Source: Scatosoma sp002474405 (GTDB taxonomy: Bacteria > Bacillota > Clostridia > Christensenellales > Borkfalkiaceae). Taken from it: DNA of 64,000 bases. The DNA is taken from contig CALAFO010000017.1 in the NCBI GenBank assembly GCA_937892545.1, positions 32,694 through 96,693 on the forward strand. Direction: 5' to 3'. Each line of letters starts with the position of its first letter. Position 1 is the first letter of the stretch. The position numbers and the translations under genes are program-made. Shown here piece by piece: positions 50,712 through 62,435 of this stretch. The notes under the pieces were generated by a model. The model was not told the DNA's origin. It ran no database searches and saw only the letters and a list, made by a program, of their open reading frames with translations.

Positions 50712-51653
50712 TTACGCCTGTTTTTCCGCCGTTTTTTCGATGAACGCAAGCGCATCGGCGTATACTTCCTCTTTGCCCGTCTCGTTTAAAATTTCGTGCC
50801 GCATTTTCGGGTACAGTTTTCCCGTAACGTTTTTGTAGCCGACGTCGCGCAGAAATTGCTGCGCCGCAAGCCATTTCTTTTCGTTTCCGATCACGGGATC
50901 GTCCGCCCCCGCCATGAAGAAAACGGGCAAACCGGAATGTTTCGCGGGATATCTCTTCTTTTTGTACACGTTTTTCACAAGGTGCAGCAGGTTGGAAAAG
51001 CCGTTGCAGGTGAAAATGAAATTGCACTTTTCGTCCGCGTTGTATTTTTCCACCACCGCTTTATCGCGCGTGAGCCAGGCGTTTTTACCCTCGCCGGGGA
51101 ATTTATCGTCGCCGCCGCCCGTGGAAGCGTTCGCCATCAGCCGACTTCTGTATTTTTTGCCGCGGAACGCCGAAATCAAGCCGTTCAGCATCAGCCCGAA
51201 CACCGCGAGAGAGTTTTTCGAAGGCGAGCCGCAAACAATCAGTTTATCGATTTTTTCTTCGTATTTCTGAATATACGCGCGCACGACGAGCGAACCCATG
51301 CTGTGCCCGAACAGGGTAACGCTCAGCCCTGGATACAGCCGTCTGATTTCATCGGTAACCAGCGCCGCGTCGTCTACGATTGCCTTGCCCTTTTTATCGC
51401 CGAAATAGCCGAGATTTTCGTTTGCCGTAACGCTGCCGCCGTGTCCTCTGTGATCGTGCGCGAATACGATATAGCCGTTTTGCGTGAGATAATCGATGAA
51501 TCCCTCGTAGCGTTCCTTGTATTCGCACATGCCGTGCACGATCTGCACAACGCCTTTCGCGTTTGTCTGCGTAAGTCCCTCCGCCGTGTATTCGGCGCAG
51601 GAAAGCGCAAGATTATCGTACTTCGATTGCAGTGTAAATTCGCGTTTTTGCAT
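50712..51653 (-). CDS. Alpha/beta hydrolase, lysophospholipase-like (serine aminopeptidase S33 type)
   Basis: A 313-residue alpha/beta hydrolase. The oxyanion region is IVHGMCEYKERYEGF, the nucleophile Ser118 in FGHSMGSLV, the acid the Asp in MAGADDPVIG and the base the His in PKMRHEIL. HDHRGHGGS is typical of monoglyceride lipase/lysophospholipase (PldB, YtpA) types. It lacks a signal peptide, so it acts inside on lipids or small esters. The exact substrate is open. Confidence 0.85.
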   Translation of the reverse strand: MQKREFTLQSKYDNLALSCAEYTAEGLTQTNAKGVVQIVHGMCEYKERYEGFIDYLTQNGYIVFAHDHRGHGGSVTANENLGYFGDKKGKAIVDDAALVTDEIRRLYPGLSVTLFGHSMGSLVVRAYIQKYEEKIDKLIVCGSPSKNSLAVFGLMLNGLISAFRGKKYRSRLMANASTGGGDDKFPGEGKNAWLTRDKAVVEKYNADEKCNFIFTCNGFSNLLHLVKNVYKKKRYPAKHSGLPVFFMAGADDPVIGNEKKWLAAQQFLRDVGYKNVTGKLYPKMRHEILNETGKEEVYADALAFIEKTAEKQA

Positions 51654-51705
51654 ATTTTTTACCCCTTTTATGGTTATTTTCCGTCGGTTTGTTTTCCGTT
51701 TTTGT

Positions 51706-52839
51706 TCAATCTCTCTGCCGCGGTTCTTCCATAAACGGCATCAGAATCCGGTTCTGCACGTACAGATATTCGTCCTTGATTTTCACGCGCGAGCCGTCCT
51801 CGGAAAAATCGAGATATTTGCGCGTTTTCGAAAGCGCCGCGGGGAAATCTTCTTCGAACGACGAAGAAAATTCTTTTTCGTATTCCGCAAGCGAAAGCCC
51901 CTCGGCTGTGCGCAACGCAAGCATCACCTTTTCGAATTTCGCGTCCGTTTCGTTTACTTCCTCGCAATCTACCGCGGGGAAGAAGCCGGAAATCACGCAT
52001 TTCATATAATCGTCGAGGTTGAACGTGTTCGTGAAGCGTTTGCCGTTCATAAACGAAGAAGCGGCAAGCCCCACGCCGATATATTCGCCGCGCCGCCAGT
52101 AATTCAGATTGTGGCGGCTTTCGAAGCCCGGCTTTGCGAAATTCGAAATTTCGTAGCGGCGATAGCCCAGTTTATCCAAAAGATTCCGCCCGTAATCGTA
52201 CATATCCGCCACTTCGTCGGAATCGGGCAGTTCGCCGTTCAGATAATCGGTGTATATGGGCGTGCCGTCCTCTACCGTAAGGGCGTACATGGAAATGTGC
52301 GACGAGCCGCAAGCCGCCGCCAGTTCGATGGTCTTTTTAATATCGGCTTTCGTCTGATTTTTTAAACCGAGCATCACGTCGGTACTGAAATTTTTGCCTT
52401 TCAGAAGTTTGGTTGCATACACGTAATCGTGCACGTTGTGGATTCTGCCGATATCTTCGAGCTGCGAATCGATTGCCGTCTGCAAGCCGACGGAAAAACG
52501 GTTGATGCCCGCTTTTTCGTAAATTTTCACCTTTTCTTCGCCGATGGTGCCGGGGTTGAGTTCCAGCGTGATTTCGGCGTTATCGGAAAGGGTGAAGCTT
52601 TCGCGGATGCGGTTCATGGCGCCTAAAATAAGTTTGGGCGGAATATACGAAGGCGTGCCGCCGCCGAAATACACCGTATCGAACGTTCTGCCTTTCAATT
52701 CTTCGCCGCGCATTTTCAGTTCTTTGTAAACGCACGCCATGTACGCTTCGGCATACCCGATTTTATCGGGAAACGAAACGAAGTCGCAATACGAGCATTT
52801 CTGCCTGCAAAACGGAATATGAATATAAATTCCTGCCAT
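51706..52839 (-). CDS. hemW: Heme chaperone HemW-like radical SAM protein
   Basis: A 377-residue radical SAM protein. The 4Fe-4S motif CRQKCSYCDF (Cys11, Cys15, Cys18) directly follows YIHIPF. FGGGTPSYI, LNPGTIGEEKVKIYEKAGIN and a C-terminal HemN-type domain follow. This short type lacks the extra features of true coproporphyrinogen oxidase and is a heme-delivery chaperone where tested. It follows lepA, the frequent lepA-hemW arrangement of Firmicutes. Confidence 0.93.
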   Translation of the reverse strand: MAGIYIHIPFCRQKCSYCDFVSFPDKIGYAEAYMACVYKELKMRGEELKGRTFDTVYFGGGTPSYIPPKLILGAMNRIRESFTLSDNAEITLELNPGTIGEEKVKIYEKAGINRFSVGLQTAIDSQLEDIGRIHNVHDYVYATKLLKGKNFSTDVMLGLKNQTKADIKKTIELAAACGSSHISMYALTVEDGTPIYTDYLNGELPDSDEVADMYDYGRNLLDKLGYRRYEISNFAKPGFESRHNLNYWRRGEYIGVGLAASSFMNGKRFTNTFNLDDYMKCVISGFFPAVDCEEVNETDAKFEKVMLALRTAEGLSLAEYEKEFSSSFEEDFPAALSKTRKYLDFSEDGSRVKIKDEYLYVQNRILMPFMEEPRQRD

Positions 52840-53029
52840 AATTTCACCTGTAATTTTAATTTCAGCCTTAATTTGTCTTTCAGTTTCGCCCGCGGTTCAG
52901 AAGCAAGCAAGAAGCGAAGCCTGAGTACGGGCGCAGGGAACGTACAAGACGTACGAGACCAAGACCGCACGGAGGGCGACAAAGTATTGCGCCGCTTATC
53001 AGCCGCACCCGCGAGGGCACGAGCATTGT

Positions 53030-54838
<1,809 letters not shown>

Positions 54839-54902
54839 ATATTTTCCTTATAATCGTTGAAAAATTTTTCCGCCGCGCCCGCGCGGCTGTTCCGCGGCGC
54901 GG

Positions 54903-55802
54903 TTATTCCCCGCAGGAACGGTTCATGCCCGCAATCGATAAAAATGCCGAAACGAGCTTTTCTTTTTCGGATTTCGGATTGATTGAAACGTACAGCGTTT
55001 TCGCCGGATTTTCGGGCGGAGCGATGGGCAGCACGAATAACTTTCCTTCCGAAAGTTCTTTTTCCGCATAAATCTGCGGCAACAGCACCACGCCGGCACC
55101 AGCCGCCGCAAGTTCTTTCGCCGTTTCCGCCGTTACCCCCGCGATCGCCGCGCCGTCGTCGTCGCCTTCCAGCGCGATAAGCGGCAATTTTGCCGCACAG
55201 ACGTGCGCGTCGCACGCCTTTTTGCCCCGCGCGCTTTTCAGACATTTCGAAGCGCCTTCCAGCCGTTCCGCCTGCTTTTTATCGCCGAGATATACTTTGG
55301 AAAGCGATACACCCGAAGGGAACGAAGCGATGTGTTCCTCGCAGACGTACGGCTGTTCCCCGAACACCGCGTCCACCTTGCCGCCGCGCAGCATTTCCTT
55401 TGCTTTTTCGTCTTTCAAACGCAGAATTTTCAATCGCACGGCGGGGAATTTTTTGGAAAACGCCGCGATTTTATCCGCCAGAATGTAGCGGAATACCTCG
55501 TCGGAAGCGCTTAAACAGAGTTCTGCGCCGCGGCGCGCCACGGCGCCGCCCACTTCGTTTTCCGCCTCTTCCAGAAGGCGCAGCGCGCGTTCCACCTTGC
55601 CGATAATGCGCTTTCCGCCCTCTTCCGAAAGCTCCATGCCGCGGTGCGTGCGGTTGAAAAGCGTAACGCCCAGCTGATTTTCCAGCTGCTTCACCGATTG
55701 CGATACGGCAGGCTGCGAAATATAGAGTTCTTCGGCGGCTTTTGTAAGCGAACCGTTTTTCGCCACCGTATAGAACACACGGTATAAATCCAGATTAACC
55801 AT
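54903..55802 (-). CDS. LysR-family transcriptional regulator
   Basis: A 299-residue regulator. An N-terminal winged helix-turn-helix (residues 1-62, NGSLTKAAEELYISQPAVSQSVKQLE) is followed by a periplasmic-binding-like effector domain (90-295). No divergent target gene lies next to it, so the regulon is unknown. It lies between lepA and mnmE, oriented with them. Confidence 0.93.
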   Translation of the reverse strand: MVNLDLYRVFYTVAKNGSLTKAAEELYISQPAVSQSVKQLENQLGVTLFNRTHRGMELSEEGGKRIIGKVERALRLLEEAENEVGGAVARRGAELCLSASDEVFRYILADKIAAFSKKFPAVRLKILRLKDEKAKEMLRGGKVDAVFGEQPYVCEEHIASFPSGVSLSKVYLGDKKQAERLEGASKCLKSARGKKACDAHVCAAKLPLIALEGDDDGAAIAGVTAETAKELAAAGAGVVLLPQIYAEKELSEGKLFVLPIAPPENPAKTLYVSINPKSEKEKLVSAFLSIAGMNRSCGE

Positions 55803-55929
55803 AATTTATCCTTTTGTGTTTTTAATTATTGCCTTATGCTGCGCAAAACGCCTTAATTACGCGATATGCGCGGCTCAAAAGCAGCGCATACACACGACAA
55901 AGGTATGCGCCGTTTTTCGCGCGCGTTTA

Positions 55930-57270
55930 TTATTTGCCGACGCAGAACTTGGAAAATATTTCGGATATAATCTCTTCCGAAGCGGTTTCGCCCGTAATTT
56001 CGCCGAGCGTTTCCCATGCTTCCTGCACGGTAACGGAAAGCATATCCAGCGGCGCGGAGTCGATATCCGCCAACGCGGATTTTAGAGTCTCTTTCGCCCG
56101 CAACAGCGCCTGATAATGCCGCTCCTCCACCAGAAACGCGCTTTCTTCCGTGCGCTCGCCGACGCCGCGCGATACCAACAGCCGTTTCAGTTCGGCAAAG
56201 CCTTCGCCCGTCGCCGCGGAAACGGTAACGTCCGCGTCCGTTTCCGTCTCGTCGCCTTTCAGGTCCGCTTTGTTCAGCACTTTGATATACGCGCCGCACT
56301 TCGCCAGTTCCAGCGCCTGCGCGTCCTCCTGCGTGAACGGCGCGCCCTTTGCCGATACGAACACGCGCAGGTCCGCGCTTTTTATCAGCTTTTCCGCCAG
56401 CGCGATGCCCGCGTTTTCTATCTCGTCGCCGCTTTCGCGCACGCCCGCGGTATCGTAAAATCTGAAGCGGACGCCTTCCAGTTCGATTTCGCCTTCCACC
56501 GCGTCGCGCGTAGTGCCCGCCGTGGCGGAAACGATGGCTTTATCGTAACCGAGCAGGCGATTGAGTATCGAGCTTTTGCCCGTGTTGGGCTTTCCGCAGA
56601 TCGCCACCGTAACGCCCGTTTTCGCGCGCCTGCCCGTACCGTAGCCCGCAAGCAGCACGCCGATGCCGTTCTTCGCTTTCTGCAACGCGGCGCGCACTTC
56701 TTCGCGGCTTTCCTCTTCCACGTCCTCTTCGGGATAATCCACCCCGGCGCCGATGGCGGCGAGCGTATTTTTCAGAACGTTCTGCAGTTCGCGCACGCGC
56801 CCCGTAAGTTTTTCGTTATATAAAAGATACCCCGCGCGGATTTCCGCTTCCGATTCGCCGTTGATAAGATCCGCCACGCCCTCGGCGGAAGATAAGGAAA
56901 GTTTGCCGTTTAAAAACGCGCGCTTCGTAAATTCGCCCCGTCCCGCGGGCGCCGCGCCCAGCGCGAACGTGCGCTTTAAAATTCCCGCGGCAACGCACTC
57001 GCCTCCGTGGCACTGAAATTCCACCACGTCCTCGCCCGTGTACGAATACGGCGCTTTGAAATACACGCACAGCCCGTAATCGGAAAAACCGTCGCAAAGA
57101 ATATCGCCGGGGTACATTCTGTACGGCTGAAAATCTTTCACCGCTACCTTCCCGCGCGGACGGAACATTTTTTCCGCAATTTCCAGCGGATTTTTTCCGC
57201 TGATACGAATAATCGCGATGCCGCCTTTTCCGTGCGGCGTGGCGATTGCCGAAACGTTTTCCGAAAACAT
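55930..57270 (-). CDS. mnmE: tRNA modification GTPase MnmE (TrmE)
   Basis: A 446-residue GTPase that with MnmG modifies the wobble uridine of tRNAs. It shows the N-terminal folate-binding domain (TPHGKGGIAIIRISG), a helical domain, an inserted G domain with P-loop CGKPNTGKSSILN, DTAGVRES and NKAD, and the catalytic C-terminal CVGK (Cys443). The ATG at 57270 has AGAGG six bases upstream; a longer frame to 57459 lies over the promoter. Confidence 0.96.
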   Translation of the reverse strand: MFSENVSAIATPHGKGGIAIIRISGKNPLEIAEKMFRPRGKVAVKDFQPYRMYPGDILCDGFSDYGLCVYFKAPYSYTGEDVVEFQCHGGECVAAGILKRTFALGAAPAGRGEFTKRAFLNGKLSLSSAEGVADLINGESEAEIRAGYLLYNEKLTGRVRELQNVLKNTLAAIGAGVDYPEEDVEEESREEVRAALQKAKNGIGVLLAGYGTGRRAKTGVTVAICGKPNTGKSSILNRLLGYDKAIVSATAGTTRDAVEGEIELEGVRFRFYDTAGVRESGDEIENAGIALAEKLIKSADLRVFVSAKGAPFTQEDAQALELAKCGAYIKVLNKADLKGDETETDADVTVSAATGEGFAELKRLLVSRGVGERTEESAFLVEERHYQALLRAKETLKSALADIDSAPLDMLSVTVQEAWETLGEITGETASEEIISEIFSKFCVGK

Positions 57271-57354
57271 TGTCTGCCTCTTTGTTTTTTTCGTCCGCGA
57301 CAGGCAGAACGCCCGCGCGCAGACAAAATATAAGTATAACCTGTAATTATATCT

Positions 57355-57384
57355 ATTATAGCACGGCGAGCGGCGGCAAGTAAA
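57355..57384 (-). promoter_or_regulatory. Promoter of mnmE
   Basis: TTTACT-18 bp-TATAAT on the minus strand, about 85 bp before the start. Confidence 0.5.
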
Positions 57385-57472
57385 GCGTTTTACGCCTTTT
57401 TCGATAAAAAATTTTTGCGGGGAACCGCGTAAAACGCCGTGCCCCGCAAACGATTGCATAAATAAAATTGTT

Positions 57473-58441
57473 TCAGCCGTCTATATCCGAAAAAGGCGAA
57501 TCGTCGTTGCCGCCGTCCGCACGGTTTTCCGAAGAATTTCCCGAACCGCCGAATTCCGAAAAAGGCTCGTCGTCCGCAGAGCCGCCCGAACGGTTGTTTT
57601 CGCCGTTGCCGCGGTAGGGATCGGCGCCGCCCGCAGAACCGTACGTTCCGCCGCCGTACCCGCCGCCGTAAGGAGAATTGTTATAGCCGCCGTAGCCGCC
57701 CGGCGCGCCGTAACGGCGATAGTACGCTTCCCGCTTTTTTCTGATATATTCCGCATAATCCACAGGCTGTTTGTTTCTCAGCACGAACACGATAATCGGG
57801 AACGCCGCGGGAATAAACAGCGAAAGAATCGCGAGCCCCGTATACGAAGCGGGCGCGTATCTTCTGAACAGCGCCGAAGCGGTGATAAACAGGAAGATGG
57901 AATACACCAGTTCCACGATGGAAAGCACGTAGGAAGCCACGTTGACGTAGCCGTTTAAAAATGCGGCAAAACTGCTGGTGGGAGATCCGCCGCTTTCGGT
58001 TACGTAGATCAACGAAACGGTTCTGCCGTCGGCGGAAGAAACCGCCTTGATAAGATAATTCGCGTTGAGCGTAACTTCCGCAAAGATACTGAACGCCCCC
58101 ACAAGCACCGCGATGAGCTGCGCCGCCATCACGAACACGCCCGCATGCTTCATTCTTTGCCCGAACAGCCGCGTTTCGCCCGCAAGCCGCCCCGCGTACA
58201 GCATATTCACGAACGGAATAAACGCCATGTAACGTTTTTCGAAATTGCGCTTTTTCGCCATAGCGTACAAACCGAAGCCGAGCAGAAGTTCCAGTATCAC
58301 CCATACGCCGACGCCCGACAACACCGCGGCGGCGTATAACTTCGCGTTGTTGTGCAAAACTTCGAAATTACCCGTGTTGTAACACCCTTTCATGTAGGTG
58401 TACATTGTGATAAACGAATCGAATATGCGATAAATAATCAT
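57473..58441 (-). CDS. Multi-pass membrane protein with Gly/Tyr-rich tail, unknown function
   Basis: A 322-residue protein. It has four to five hydrophobic helices (about 36-62, 98-122, 155-190 and 196-222) and a cytoplasmic tail from about 228. The tail starts basic (EYIRKKREAYYRRYG) and becomes Gly/Tyr/Ser/Asn-rich and acidic (GGYGGYNNSPYGGGYGGG). The tail is probably disordered. I do not recognise the family. It lies between truA and mnmE on the same strand. Confidence 0.6.
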   Translation of the reverse strand: MIIYRIFDSFITMYTYMKGCYNTGNFEVLHNNAKLYAAAVLSGVGVWVILELLLGFGLYAMAKKRNFEKRYMAFIPFVNMLYAGRLAGETRLFGQRMKHAGVFVMAAQLIAVLVGAFSIFAEVTLNANYLIKAVSSADGRTVSLIYVTESGGSPTSSFAAFLNGYVNVASYVLSIVELVYSIFLFITASALFRRYAPASYTGLAILSLFIPAAFPIIVFVLRNKQPVDYAEYIRKKREAYYRRYGAPGGYGGYNNSPYGGGYGGGTYGSAGGADPYRGNGENNRSGGSADDEPFSEFGGSGNSSENRADGGNDDSPFSDIDG

Positions 58442-58468
58442 AGCTTTCCTTTTCCTGTATTTTGCCTC

Positions 58469-59275
58469 TTATTCCGTCGTTTTATCCGCTTTCTCTTCCG
58501 CGAATAAATCGTAGCCGTAATCCACATCGAACAACGTCAGCCCCTTGGCGGGCATCGTTTTGCCGAGAAGTTCGCGCCTGCCCGTCGCAAACGCTTCCTG
58601 CAGGCTTTTCGCCGTGCGTTTCCCTTCCGCAAGCGCTAAAATTTCGCCCGTCATCGTACGCACCATATTATACAAAAAGCCGTTGCCCGTTACGTAAATA
58701 TCTATCTCCCGCAGCGTATCTCCCGCGGCGCCGATTTTTGAAATTTTCTCTTCCGCGTCTGCGCGATACACCGTGCGCACCGTGGTTTTTACGGAAGAAT
58801 TCGCCGCGCAGAACGCTTTGAAATCGTGTTCGCCCTCGCACAGCTTCGCCGCCTCTTTCAGCTTTTCCGCGGAAGGCGCGCTTTGCAGATAAACGGCGTA
58901 CCGTTCTTTTACGGGCAGCCGCTGCGGGAAAACGTACAGCGAATAACGGTACGTTTTTTTCTTCGCCGTGCGGTTGGCATCGAACCCTTCGCGCGCGGCG
59001 CCGCTTCTCAGCACCGATATATCGTCGGGCAGAAATTTGTTGAGCGCTTCGGGAAATTTTTCGGGCGGAATCGTAAGCGCCGCGTCGAAATGCACTATCT
59101 GCGAAAGCGCGTGCACGCCCGCGTCCGTTCTGCCGCTCGCCGTTACGGCAACGCGCGTTTTAAACGCCGAAAAAAACGCGTTTTCCAGCAATTCCTGCAC
59201 ACTGACGGCGTTTTTCTGGCGCTGCCAGCCCGCGTAATTCGTGCCGTCGTATGCAATTTCCGCCACGTACCGCAT
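58469..59275 (-). CDS. truA: tRNA pseudouridine(38-40) synthase TruA
   Basis: A 268-residue enzyme with the catalytic Asp51 in ASGRTDAGVHAL and the N-terminal IAYDGTNYAGWQRQ. A second conserved block, GNGFLYNMVRTMTGEIL, is also present. It modifies anticodon-arm uridines. It follows ecfT by 47 bp, the usual ECF-truA order of Firmicutes. Confidence 0.96.
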   Translation of the reverse strand: MRYVAEIAYDGTNYAGWQRQKNAVSVQELLENAFFSAFKTRVAVTASGRTDAGVHALSQIVHFDAALTIPPEKFPEALNKFLPDDISVLRSGAAREGFDANRTAKKKTYRYSLYVFPQRLPVKERYAVYLQSAPSAEKLKEAAKLCEGEHDFKAFCAANSSVKTTVRTVYRADAEEKISKIGAAGDTLREIDIYVTGNGFLYNMVRTMTGEILALAEGKRTAKSLQEAFATGRRELLGKTMPAKGLTLFDVDYGYDLFAEEKADKTTE

Positions 59276-59322
59276 CCGTTTTCCCCTCCTCTAAAAATTT
59301 TTTCCGCGACTTTCCCGCACGT

Positions 59323-60135
59323 CTATACGTTCCAGGGAAAATAAACGCGCAACAGAACGACGCCCGCAACCATTGCCGCCCCCGCGACGAATACGGCGAT
59401 ATCCCGCGCCGTAAACCGCAGTTTTTTATACTTCGTACGCACTTTGCTGCCCGAATAGCAGCGTGCGTCCATCGCGTCGCCCAGTTCGTCCGCCCGCCGG
59501 AACGCGCTGATTAAAAGCGGTATCAGCACGGGAATCAGCGCTTTCACGCGCTTCACGAGCCCCCCCGTTTCGAAATCGGCGCCGCGTGCCTGCTGCGCCG
59601 ACATAATCCGCGCGGTTTCATCCGAAAGAATGGGAATAAACCGAAGCGCGATGGACATGATGAGCGCCAGTTCGTGTACAGGGAAACGAATCCATTTCAG
59701 CGGCGTAAGCAGACTTTCCAGCCCGTCCGTAAGCGCGACGGGCGAAGTGGTTACGGTAAGCAGCGTAGATCCGCAGACGAGAAGCACCAGCCGCGCCGCC
59801 AGAAACAACGTGGCAAACAGCCCCTCTTTCGAGATTCTGATAATCCCCCAGCTGAAAATCGGCTCGCCGCCCTTATAGAAAAACAGGTTGATGATTACGG
59901 TAAACAGCAGCAAAAACAGCACGCCTTTCACCGCGGCAAGCACTTTCAGCGGAGAGGCTTTCGCCGCCGCCATAAACACAATCAACATCACCGCCACGAC
60001 TGCCAGCCCGTAAAAATTCTTCGCGAGAAACACCGCCGTGATGTATGCGATAAGCAGCAGCAGTTTGCCGCGCGGATCGCACTTATCCGCAAACGAATCG
60101 GTAGGAACGTATCTGCCGAAGGTGATTTTACTCAT
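59323..60135 (-). CDS. ecfT: ECF transporter transmembrane component EcfT
   Basis: A 270-residue membrane protein of the CbiQ family. It has four to five helices and the coupling helices with MSAQQARGADF and PLLISAFRRADELGDAMDARCY, which contain the two Ala-Arg-Gly-type motifs contacting the ATPases. It starts inside the end of the ATPase gene (eight-base overlap, GGAGG upstream). It energises S components such as the PanT-like protein at 37.5 kb. Confidence 0.94.
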   Translation of the reverse strand: MSKITFGRYVPTDSFADKCDPRGKLLLLIAYITAVFLAKNFYGLAVVAVMLIVFMAAAKASPLKVLAAVKGVLFLLLFTVIINLFFYKGGEPIFSWGIIRISKEGLFATLFLAARLVLLVCGSTLLTVTTSPVALTDGLESLLTPLKWIRFPVHELALIMSIALRFIPILSDETARIMSAQQARGADFETGGLVKRVKALIPVLIPLLISAFRRADELGDAMDARCYSGSKVRTKYKKLRFTARDIAVFVAGAAMVAGVVLLRVYFPWNV

Positions 60136-62176
60136 GTTTTTCGCCTCCCGCAGTTATCCCGCCGGCAACGGCTTTGCCGTTTTCCTCCGCCGCGCCGCTT
60201 GCCGTTTCCGTATTTTCCGTTTTGCCGCTTGCCGTTCTGCCCGCGACGAACCGTTCCGCCACGGCGTTCACGAATCCCTTTTCCGTCAAGTCGGACGAGG
60301 CGACAATGCCTTCCGCCGCCAGCGCGCGGGAAATTTTCGCCGTTACGGGAATATCGAGCCCCAGCGAAAACAGCGCTTCCGCGTCCTGCGTAAACAATTT
60401 TTCCGGCGTATCGCAAAACGCGATTTTCCCTTCCGAAAATACGGCGGCGCGATCGCAGGATTCCGCGATTTCATCCATATCGTGCGATACCACGATGACG
60501 GTTTTGCACCAGTCGGAATGTACTTTTTTCAAAAGCGCGGCGATTTCTTCCTTGCCAAGCGGGTCCAGCCCCGCCGCGGGCTCGTCCAGCACGAGGATTT
60601 CAGGCTTCGTTACGATGACGCCCGCAATCGCGACGCGGCGTTTCTGCCCGCCCGAAAGTTCGAACGGCGATTTATCTTTCACCTCTTCGTACTTCAGCCC
60701 CACCGTTTCCAACGCCTCTTTCACGGCGCGTTCGGTTTCTTCGGCGCTCAACGGCGTTTTCGAAAAATTTTTCAACCCGAACGCCACGTCCGCAGACACC
60801 GTTTCCGCAAACAGCTGATATTCCGGATACTGAAACACCATGCCCACTTTGGAACGCAGCGCAAAAAAGTCGGTGGTTTTATCCGTCAGGTCAAATCCGT
60901 CCACCGTTAAAACGGTGCGTTTTTCTTCGGGAATCTCCGCGGCGTTTTTCTTTTTCTTCTTCGGTTTGTACTTTTTCTGCGCCGTGGGCAATTTTTCCAG
61001 CGCGTTCAGGTGCCGCACGAACGTGGATTTTCCGCTGCCCGTATGCCCGATGATTCCGAAAAATTCTCCCTCGCCGATCTGCAGCGAAACACCGTTCAGC
61101 GCGTGCTCTTCCGCGCCGTCGTACGAAAAATACAAATTTCTGCAATCGACGATGTCTCTGCTTTCCGCAACCGCGTTTTTTTCCACCGCCGCGCCGCCCG
61201 TCGCTTTGCTTTCCGTTTCGGCTGCCGCATGTTTCTCGTCGCCGTCCGTTGTTCCGCCGTTTTTTGCAATCTGCGAAGCGATTTCCTTCGCGATTTCTTC
61301 GGGCGAAAGCGAATCGGGCACGTTCAGCCCCCGCGCGCGCAGGTCTCTGCATATTTTTACGCTTTTCGGCAGCGCGAGATTGTAAGAAAGCAATTCTTCT
61401 TCGCTTTTCAGCACTTCTTCGGGCTTGCCCTGCAGCACCACTCTTCCGCGGTGCAGCACAATCGCGCGGTCGGCAAGCATGGCTTCTTCCGGGAAGTGCG
61501 TTATGGCGATCACCGTGATTTTATTTTCTTTATTGAGCTTCTGCACCACCGACGTTATCTCGCGCCGCCCGCGCGGATCGAGCATCGCCGTGGATTCGTC
61601 CAGAATAATAATCCGCGGCTGCAACGCAAGAACGCCGGCTATGGCTACGCGCTGCTTCTGCCCGCCAGAAAGCTTCGTTGCTTCCGCATGGCGGAATTCT
61701 TCCATTCCAACCGCGCGCAGGGCGAAATCGATTCGCCGCCCGATTTCTTCCCGCGGCACGCCCGTGTTTTCGGGCCCGAACGCAACGTCGTCCTCCACCA
61801 CGCTCGCCACCGTCTGGTTATCGGGATTCTGAAACACCACGCCCGCGTTTTTTCTGATTTCGAACAGATTTTTCCTGTCGGAAGAATCCATGCCGAGCAC
61901 GAAAATTTTTCCCGCGGAAGGCGTCAGCAAGCCGTTGATAAGGCGCGCCAGCGTAGATTTTCCGCTGCCATTATGCCCCAGAATCGCCACGAACTCGCCC
62001 TGTCCGATTTCCAGCGATACGTTTTCCAGCGCGTTTTTTTCGCCGTCGCCGTACGCGAAAGAAACGTTTTCCAGTTTTACCGCGGGCGTTTTGCGATTCT
62101 CTTCCGCGAAAAACGCTTCGCCCGCGCCGCTTTCCGCCGCGCCGTCGTATTCGGTTGTGCCGTTTTTTTCGCTCAA
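60128..62176 (-). CDS. Single-chain EcfA1-EcfA2 ATPase of the ECF transporter
   Basis: A 682-residue fusion of two ABC ATPases that are usually separate proteins. Domain one (about 32-275) has Walker A GHNGSGKST (67-75), LSGGQ (169) and ILDE, and reads as EcfA1. Domain two (about 342-600) has GHTGSGKST (377-385), LSGGQ (507) and VLDEP, and reads as EcfA2. A linker (300-340) of low complexity joins them, and domain two carries a Lys-rich insertion (about 401-420, KYKPKKKKK). A disordered-looking tail follows. It is translationally coupled to ecfT. Confidence 0.92.
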   Translation of the reverse strand: MSEKNGTTEYDGAAESGAGEAFFAEENRKTPAVKLENVSFAYGDGEKNALENVSLEIGQGEFVAILGHNGSGKSTLARLINGLLTPSAGKIFVLGMDSSDRKNLFEIRKNAGVVFQNPDNQTVASVVEDDVAFGPENTGVPREEIGRRIDFALRAVGMEEFRHAEATKLSGGQKQRVAIAGVLALQPRIIILDESTAMLDPRGRREITSVVQKLNKENKITVIAITHFPEEAMLADRAIVLHRGRVVLQGKPEEVLKSEEELLSYNLALPKSVKICRDLRARGLNVPDSLSPEEIAKEIASQIAKNGGTTDGDEKHAAAETESKATGGAAVEKNAVAESRDIVDCRNLYFSYDGAEEHALNGVSLQIGEGEFFGIIGHTGSGKSTFVRHLNALEKLPTAQKKYKPKKKKKNAAEIPEEKRTVLTVDGFDLTDKTTDFFALRSKVGMVFQYPEYQLFAETVSADVAFGLKNFSKTPLSAEETERAVKEALETVGLKYEEVKDKSPFELSGGQKRRVAIAGVIVTKPEILVLDEPAAGLDPLGKEEIAALLKKVHSDWCKTVIVVSHDMDEIAESCDRAAVFSEGKIAFCDTPEKLFTQDAEALFSLGLDIPVTAKISRALAAEGIVASSDLTEKGFVNAVAERFVAGRTASGKTENTETASGAAEENGKAVAGGITAGGEKHE

Positions 62177-62263
62177 TTTTTTACGTCCTTTTCCGTTCTG
62201 CGGCGCAAAAAGCCGGAACGCTTTTCCGCCCGGAGATTCCGCCGCCTGTATCGATTACGGAAT

Positions 62264-62292
62264 ATTATAACAAAAAATCACGAAAAATACAA
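62264..62292 (-). promoter_or_regulatory. Promoter of the ecfA-ecfT-truA operon
   Basis: TTGTAT-17 bp-TATAAT on the minus strand, 88 bp before the ATPase start. Confidence 0.6.
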
Positions 62293-62406
62293 TGATTTTC
62301 GCGAAAAACACAATAAAAAGTCTATGAAAAACCAGTGAAATTTTCGATTTTTCTCAAAAACATTAAATTTGCACAAAAAATTTTTGCGATTTTCCGCGTT
62401 TTGCTA

Positions 62407-62435
62407 TTGACTTAAAATAAAATAAAAGTTATAAT
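62407..62435 (+). promoter_or_regulatory. Promoter of the PFOR gene
   Basis: TTGACT-17 bp-TATAAT with an AT-only spacer, 124 bp before the start codon. Confidence 0.75.
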
